This document shows, one piece after another, positions 59,735-64,000 of a stretch of DNA of 64,000 bases (position 1 is its first letter; each line of letters starts with the position of its first letter). The DNA is from Natrinema salaciae (GTDB taxonomy: Archaea; Halobacteriota; Halobacteria; Halobacteriales; Natrialbaceae), in NCBI RefSeq assembly GCF_900110865.1, contig NZ_FOFD01000001.1:372001-436000 (forward strand), read 5' to 3'. Position numbers and translations under genes: made by a program. The notes beneath the pieces are model-generated. The model did not search any database. It was not told the DNA's origin and saw nothing but the letters and a program-made list of their open reading frames with translations.

Positions 59735-60235
59735 TCAGTCGAGCCGTTCGGACGTTTCCGCGTGCTCTTTGGCGAGTTCGACGTACCGATCGGCCGTCGC
59801 CTCGAGCGCCGGATCGTCGATCTCCGTTTTCGGTTCGGCCGGCGTGCCGGCGACGAGCGTCGACGCGGGAATCTCGGTGCCTTCGGTGACGACGCTGCCG
59901 GCGGCGACGACCGCACCCTCACCGACGTGTGCCCCGTCGAGGACGACCGCGTTCATCCCGACCAGCGCGCGCTCGGCGACGGTGGCGTTGTGGACGATAG
60001 CACTGTGGCCCACGGTCGAGTAGGGCTCGAGTTCCGCGTCCTCGTGGAGGACGGCGTTGTCCTGGACGTTCGCCCCTTCGCCGACGACGATGCGACCGTG
60101 ATCGCCGCGGAGCGTGGTGTTCGGCCAGACGCTCGCCTCGGCTTCGATGACGACGTCGCCGATGACGACGGCGGCGTCGTCGACGTACGCGGAGTCGGCG
60201 ACCTGCGGTTCCGTCCCGTCGAACGATCGTAACAT
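59735..60235 (-). CDS. Gamma-carbonic-anhydrase-like hexapeptide-repeat protein
   Basis: The protein of 166 residues is a left-handed beta-helix with hexapeptide repeats. LRGDHGRIVVGEGANVQDNAVLHED and VGHSAIVHNATV show the three zinc-ligand histidines at the positions of the gamma-class. The family includes Cam-like carbonic anhydrases and CaiE/PaaY-type proteins, so activity is probable but untested. Start MLRSFDGTEP at 60235 is used. Confidence 0.85.
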   Translation of the reverse strand: MLRSFDGTEPQVADSAYVDDAAVVIGDVVIEAEASVWPNTTLRGDHGRIVVGEGANVQDNAVLHEDAELEPYSTVGHSAIVHNATVAERALVGMNAVVLDGAHVGEGAVVAAGSVVTEGTEIPASTLVAGTPAEPKTEIDDPALEATADRYVELAKEHAETSERLD

Positions 60236-60538
60236 GGCCGTTCCTGTCTCGAGAATCGTCTTGAAGCTGACTATCGGCATCGCGGTGATTGGGTCGGGAC
60301 CGCTCACTCGCTCCCCGATACGTCTATCGACGCGAACGAGATACTGGCGTCCATCTATTTCCAAAACCAATACACTTTGGCACCACGGCTAATGCGCGCT
60401 CCGTAAAACACGGTATCGGCGGCACGCTGCAGTCCAGACGGACGGCACCCTGCCGCCGTGTCATCCCCCCCCGACCGAGCCTTCAGCGGTTCGGTCTCCC
60501 CCCCCACCCCTTTCGTTCCCACCTTTCGCGTCGTCCCG
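60236..60538 (+). other. Intergenic region with two runs of eight C
   Basis: No gene recognised. C-runs at 60465-60472 and 60498-60505 flank a GC-rich segment downstream of DUF3006. The middle part has AT-rich patches (TATTTCCAAAACCAATACAC) that could hold a promoter for the gamma-carbonic-anhydrase gene. Confidence 0.4.
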
Positions 60539-60826
60539 TTAGTCCTCGTCTCGCTCCTCGCTGGACAGGCGCTCGGAGAGTCGGTCGAACCGTTCCCGCG
60601 TCGATTCCCGCCGCTCCTGTTCGGCCGCCTCGCGATAGGTCGCCTCGAGCACCGCCTCCTCGTCGACGGTCAGCTCGAAGACGGCACCCTCGTGGCGGCC
60701 GTCCTCGGGCAGCGTCTCGACGTCGACGATCCGTTCGTCGATCACGTCGCCGTCGGCCTCGAGCAGGAGGACCGCCGTCCCGCCGTCGACGATGCGGTCG
60801 AGGACCGCAGTATAGGGCTCACTCAT
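60539..60826 (-). CDS. DUF3006 domain protein
   Basis: The protein of 95 residues has MSEPYTAVLDRIVDGGTAVLLLEADG and DVETLPEDGRHEGAVFELT, the DUF3006 pattern, followed by a charged helix. DUF3006 proteins are commonly encoded next to ComEC-like MBL proteins in other prokaryotes; here the ATG lies three bases after the stop of such a gene, so they form an operon. Function unknown. Confidence 0.82.
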   Translation of the reverse strand: MSEPYTAVLDRIVDGGTAVLLLEADGDVIDERIVDVETLPEDGRHEGAVFELTVDEEAVLEATYREAAEQERRESTRERFDRLSERLSSEERDED

Positions 60827-60829
60827 CGG

Positions 60830-61879
60830 TCATCGACTCGAGGTACGGGCGGGAGGGCCATCAATCGGTTGTCGATCGGCGACGGCCGATCGGGCCGGTC
60901 CGTCTATCGGGCGTCCCGCGAGCGACGACTGGGCCTCCCCTTTCAGTTCGAGCAGTTCCGTCGGGTCGGTCGTCGCGTCGCGCTCCGTCGTCACCGAGAC
61001 GTCGGTTCCGTCGGTCTCGAGGACGACGTCGCCGTGGACGCCAGTCCAGTAGGTCTCGATTCCGCGGTCGTCCAGCGCCCGAAGAACCTCGTCGTGCGGG
61101 TGGCCGTACTGGGAGTCGCGAGCGCTCGAGACGATTGCAACGTCGGGATCGACCGCGTCGAGGAACGGGTCGCTCGAGGAGGTCGAGGAGCCGTGGTGGC
61201 CCGCCTGATAGGCGTCGGCGGTGAGGGAATTGCCGTCCCCGTCGACCAGTCGTCGCTCCGTCTCCGCGTCGATATCGCCGGTCGTCAGGTACGAGAACTC
61301 GCCGAACGAGAGCGCGAGCACGACGCCGTTGGCGTCGATATCGTCGCCTCGCTCGCCCTCGGGCGGATTCAGGACGGCGGCCTCCAGATCGTCGTCCTCG
61401 AGCGGCAGCCTATCGCCCGCGGCGACTTCGTAGAGCTGGACGTCGTACGCCTCGACCGCGTCGAGATAGTTCTCGTAGGTCGCCGTCGTGTGGGGCACGC
61501 CGGGGTCGTAGGCCGCGCCGACGCCGTTGCCCTCCTCCTCGAGGTACTCGATGACGGCGGGGTGACCGCCGATGTGGTCGGCGTGGCCGTGGGTCGTGAC
61601 GAGGTGGTCGATGCGGTCGATATCGCGGGCCTCGAGGTAGTCGATGACCGCCTGCCCGTCGTCCCGGTAGTCGCCCGTATCGATCAGTATCGTCTCGTCG
61701 CTCGGGGTGACGACGAGCGTCGAATCGGCTTGCCCGACGTCGATGTGGTGGACCTCGAGTTCGCCGTCGGTGTCGGGAGTCGCAGCGCCGCCGTCGCCGT
61801 AGATATCGCTGAAGCCCCCGCTACAGCCGGCGAGGACGAGCAGCCCTGCAATCGCGACGACGAGAACGCCGCGTCGCAT
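60830..61879 (-). CDS. ComEC/Rec2-like MBL-fold lipoprotein
   Basis: The protein of 349 residues has a lipoprotein signal (VLVVAIAGLLVLAGC). Its MBL domain is like the extracellular domain of ComEC: VHHIDVGQADSTLVV, THGHADHIGG, LTTGDIDAETERRL and AGHHGSSTSSS. A low-complexity C-terminal tail ends it. It is predicted to be a metal-dependent hydrolase, perhaps a nuclease, anchored at the outer face; competence genes are not nearby. First gene of the operon with DUF3006. Confidence 0.85.
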   Translation of the reverse strand: MRRGVLVVAIAGLLVLAGCSGGFSDIYGDGGAATPDTDGELEVHHIDVGQADSTLVVTPSDETILIDTGDYRDDGQAVIDYLEARDIDRIDHLVTTHGHADHIGGHPAVIEYLEEEGNGVGAAYDPGVPHTTATYENYLDAVEAYDVQLYEVAAGDRLPLEDDDLEAAVLNPPEGERGDDIDANGVVLALSFGEFSYLTTGDIDAETERRLVDGDGNSLTADAYQAGHHGSSTSSSDPFLDAVDPDVAIVSSARDSQYGHPHDEVLRALDDRGIETYWTGVHGDVVLETDGTDVSVTTERDATTDPTELLELKGEAQSSLAGRPIDGPARSAVADRQPIDGPPARTSSR

Positions 61880-62082
61880 CGTATCCGTTCGACGTGCTCG
61901 CCGAATATGGACGTTCGGGTCGGTACGACCACCTGAACGCCTTCACGTATGACGTGTCGGTACTGTGGTCTCTCGGTCGCCGGTGACGAGAATCCGCTGT
62001 CCGACTCCGCGACGGAGCGACCCCGTGAAACCGAAGAGAGACGCGGTCGGTCGCCGTCGATCGTCCGGCGCAGCGGTCGCCC

Positions 62083-62478
62083 TCAGAACGCGCCGCCCTC
62101 GAAACTCGCGTCCGCGTGCAGGCTGTCCTTCAGCGCGTCGTGGACCTTGCAGAGTTCGAAGGCACGCTCGAGGATCTCGTCGCCGGTGTCGTCGTCCACG
62201 TCGGCCTCGACGCGGATGTCGAACCCGACCGACTCGAGTTTGTCGTCGTCGTTGAGTTCGCCCTCGATGTCGATCTCGATCCGCCCGAGGTCGTCGGCCC
62301 CGCGCTGCTGGCCGCCGACGCGCAGCGCCGGGACGTAACAGGAGCCGTAGGCCGCGAGCAGGGCCTCGAGCGTGTCGGGGGCCGCCTCGCCGTTGGCGTC
62401 GATCGTCGTCTCGAAGTCGCGAATCTCGTTCGTCGCGCTATACCCCTCGTCGGAGACGGTGGTGACCTGCTTCGCCAT
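62083..62478 (-). CDS. OsmC-family peroxiredoxin-like protein
   Basis: The protein of 131 residues has both redox Cys positions of OsmC/Ohr proteins: AAYGSCYVPALRVGG and RAFELCKVHDALKDSL. The N-terminal strand-rich region is TVSDEGYSATNEIRDFETTID. Such enzymes reduce organic hydroperoxides with thiols. A single-gene transcription unit is likely. Confidence 0.87.
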   Translation of the reverse strand: MAKQVTTVSDEGYSATNEIRDFETTIDANGEAAPDTLEALLAAYGSCYVPALRVGGQQRGADDLGRIEIDIEGELNDDDKLESVGFDIRVEADVDDDTGDEILERAFELCKVHDALKDSLHADASFEGGAF

Positions 62479-62614
62479 AGCAGTCGAGACGACTACGGGC
62501 GGTGCTGTAAACGTTTGGTGGCAGCCGCCGTCTGCGGGAGACCACGGGTTTCGGACCCTGCGTTTGCAGCGCGATCCGATTTATCGGTCCCGACGGAACC
62601 ATCGTGGACGAACC

Positions 62615-62809
62615 ATGGCGACTCTCAACAGACAGTCGGCGAACAAGATCAGCATGCTTTCGACGGTGATAGACAGCGCGATGGAGTTCCGACGCGGCCG
62701 CCGGAAGAGCGGGCTCTTGCTCCTCGGCGCGGCCGCGCTCTCGTCCCGAATTCCCGGCATCGGGACCGCCGTGTCGCTACTCCTTCGACTGATTCGGCGA
62801 CTCCGATAG
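62615..62809 (+). CDS. Small basic protein with a hydrophobic segment
   Basis: The protein of 64 residues begins MATLNRQSANKISMLSTVID. It has a central FRRGRRKSGLLLLGAAALSSRIPG segment and ends in TAVSLLLRLIRRLR. It is unusually basic for a haloarchaeal protein and may be a membrane-associated peptide. ATG 62615 has no good alternative nearby. It is 12 bases before the YdjM-like gene and probably co-transcribed. Confidence 0.55.
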   Translation: MATLNRQSANKISMLSTVIDSAMEFRRGRRKSGLLLLGAAALSSRIPGIGTAVSLLLRLIRRLR

Positions 62810-62821
62810 CGCGAGTGGCCA

Positions 62822-63418
62822 ATGGTCGACGTCACTGGCCACCTCGGGATGGCACTGCTGTTCGCCGCGCCGGCGTGGCTGGTCTGGGGCCGACGCGGTG
62901 CGCTCGGGTTCACGGCGTTCGCGATAGCGACGGCGATGCTGCCCGATACTGACCTCGTCCTTCGACACGTACTCCCGGTAACCCATCACGGAATCACTCA
63001 CACCGTGGTATTCGTCGTCCTGGCGAGCATCCTCGCGGGGACGGTCGCCGCCCGCTATCTCACCGACTGGTTCAACGCCAATCGGCGAATTCGGAGCACC
63101 GAAATCGCCAGCGAGACGGTCTTCGTCTTCGCGACGGCCGGCCTGACCGTCGGCGGCGTCAGCCATCTGTTCGCCGACCTCCTCTCCGCGCCCGATATCG
63201 CCGCCCCGCTCGCGCCGTTCTGGCCCCTCTATTCCGAACCGGTGATCATCGACGTCATCTACTACGACTCGCCGATCTGGAACTTTGGACTGCTCGTCGT
63301 CGCTATCGGACTGCATCTCGTGCTCGCCCGCGACGAGCGCTCCCCGCTCGAGACGCGCTATCGGATCGGAAGCCGCGACGTGAGCGACGATTCGTCTCCC
63401 GCGAGCGGTAACGACTGA
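62822..63418 (+). CDS. YdjM-like membrane metal-dependent hydrolase (second copy)
   Basis: The protein of 198 residues has about five helices and the family's polar signature: VDVTGHLGMALLF, AMLPDTDLVLRHVLPVTHHGITHTVVF and GGVSHLFADLL with the second His/Asp pair. It lacks the tight GKHRKTLHN form of the first copy at 12815 and is longer. Substrate unknown. Confidence 0.82.
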   Translation: MVDVTGHLGMALLFAAPAWLVWGRRGALGFTAFAIATAMLPDTDLVLRHVLPVTHHGITHTVVFVVLASILAGTVAARYLTDWFNANRRIRSTEIASETVFVFATAGLTVGGVSHLFADLLSAPDIAAPLAPFWPLYSEPVIIDVIYYDSPIWNFGLLVVAIGLHLVLARDERSPLETRYRIGSRDVSDDSSPASGND

Positions 63419-63493
63419 GTGCTCGCGTCGACGGCAACAGCGAGAAAATCGTCCGACGATCGATGCGCTCGCGCCGTTCGACACGCCGTCCGC

Positions 63494-64000
63494 TCAGGCG
63501 TCGAGTTCGAACGGTTCGTCGGCCTCGAGGACGTGGACCTCGGCGTCGCTGCCGGTGCCGCGCACCTCGCTGGCGAACTCCTCGGGGTCCTGTTCGATCG
63601 GCGGGAAGGTGTCGTAGTGCTGCGGGAACGCGTGGTCCACGTCGAGCCAGTCGACGGCGATGGCCGCCTGCTGGGGGCCCATCGTGAAGTGGTCGCCGAT
63701 GGGGACGATGGCCGCGTCGGGCTCGAGGTACGGGCCGATGACCTCCCGCATTTCGGTCATGAGGCTGGTGTCGCCGGCGTGGTAGACCGTCGTCGACTCC
63801 TCGTCGCCGACCTGCGTCGGTTTCGTATCGGAGACGACGAAGCCGGCGGGCATCCCGCCGCTCGCGTCGTTTTCGGTCATGATTCCGTTCGTGTGGTCGG
63901 CACGCGTCATGGTGACGTACGCGTCGCCGCACTCGACGGTGCCGCCGAGGTTCATCCCCATGCCACCGACGGCGTCCTCGAAGCCGAACTCGTCCTCGCA
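63494..64000 (-). CDS. UPF0173-type MBL-fold metal-dependent hydrolase, 5' end outside window
   Basis: The frame is open through 64000 on the minus strand, so the N-terminal part with the HxHxDH site is missing. The visible 168 residues include [49 protein letters not shown] (the bridging Asp) and [18 protein letters not shown], diagnostic of the UPF0173 group. Substrate unknown. The stop at 63494 leaves 75 bases to the convergent YdjM-like gene. Confidence 0.9.
   Translation of the reverse strand, partial: CEDEFGFEDAVGGMGMNLGGTVECGDAYVTMTRADHTNGIMTENDASGGMPAGFVVSDTKPTQVGDEESTTVYHAGDTSLMTEMREVIGPYLEPDAAIVPIGDHFTMGPQQAAIAVDWLDVDHAFPQHYDTFPPIEQDPEEFASEVRGTGSDAEVHVLEADEPFELDA

Noticed and set aside
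61949-62338. Plus-strand frame beginning MTCRYCGLSVAGDE
   Set aside because: It has a single CxxC and then runs antisense through the OsmC gene, so a zinc protein is not supported.

Overview
The window looks like a piece of a haloarchaeal chromosome (class Halobacteria; an order such as Natrialbales is plausible but not provable here). It has high GC with strong G/C at third codon positions and acidic predicted proteins. Other haloarchaeal marks are twin-arginine lipoprotein signals, archaeal TATA boxes about 25-30 bases before start codons (mostly leaderless or near-leaderless genes), and archaeal information-processing genes (L21e, Rpb4/RpoF, DUF655, KsgA, aEF1-beta, NreA). No tRNA, rRNA, CRISPR array or complete insertion sequence was seen.

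Layout. 1-9.6 kb: a cut-off hypothetical gene, a Bax-inhibitor-like membrane protein, a DUF6735-type protein, a MutS-family ATPase, a probable frameshifted gene sharing a promoter with purF, then an AT-rich island (about 6.09-6.66 kb) with one small gene of foreign-looking codon use, a DASS/SLC13 transporter, a tautomerase and a universal stress protein. 9.6-22.3 kb: a Get3/ArsA ATPase, aminotransferase, CinA/PncC, membrane proteins, DUF302, AI-2E-type permease, NhaC antiporter, the NreA repair factor, a zinc micro-protein with aEF1-beta, and an MBL hydrolase. 22.4-26.8 kb: a protein with the complete motif set of a class I terpene synthase, a trans-sulfuration PLP enzyme, and a polysaccharide deacetylase next to a sugar-type formyltransferase. 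26.9-31.6 kb: the conserved archaeal block rpl21e-rpoF-DUF655-ksgA-mscS-hemK2, with a GNAT acetyltransferase between DUF655 and ksgA.

31.6-40.7 kb: a PQQ-propeller lipoprotein, a methionine synthase split into two overlapping genes, a nitroreductase, a secreted GH3 beta-glucosidase with a dockerin-like tail, and two unassigned proteins. 40.8-50.5 kb is a carbohydrate locus: TrmB regulator, Tat lipoprotein binding protein, two permeases, ATPase, a small membrane protein, and three soluble enzymes (two Gfo/Idh/MocA dehydrogenases around a xylose-isomerase-like TIM barrel). Together with the GH3 enzyme it could release, import and oxidise a glycoside. 50.5-56.3 kb is an Opp/Dpp/Nik-type ABC operon on the minus strand with a fused double ATPase and the binding protein last. 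56.6-64 kb holds an HD hydrolase, an amidohydrolase, a gamma-carbonic-anhydrase-like protein, a ComEC-like MBL lipoprotein with DUF3006, OsmC, a YdjM-like membrane protein and a cut-off UPF0173 hydrolase.

Most interesting: the archaeal terpene-synthase-like gene (22439-23434), the carbohydrate locus with its oxidoreductase/isomerase trio and small membrane subunit, the deacetylase/formyltransferase pair with an altered catalytic triad, the frameshifted gene at 4155-4522, and the AT-rich island.
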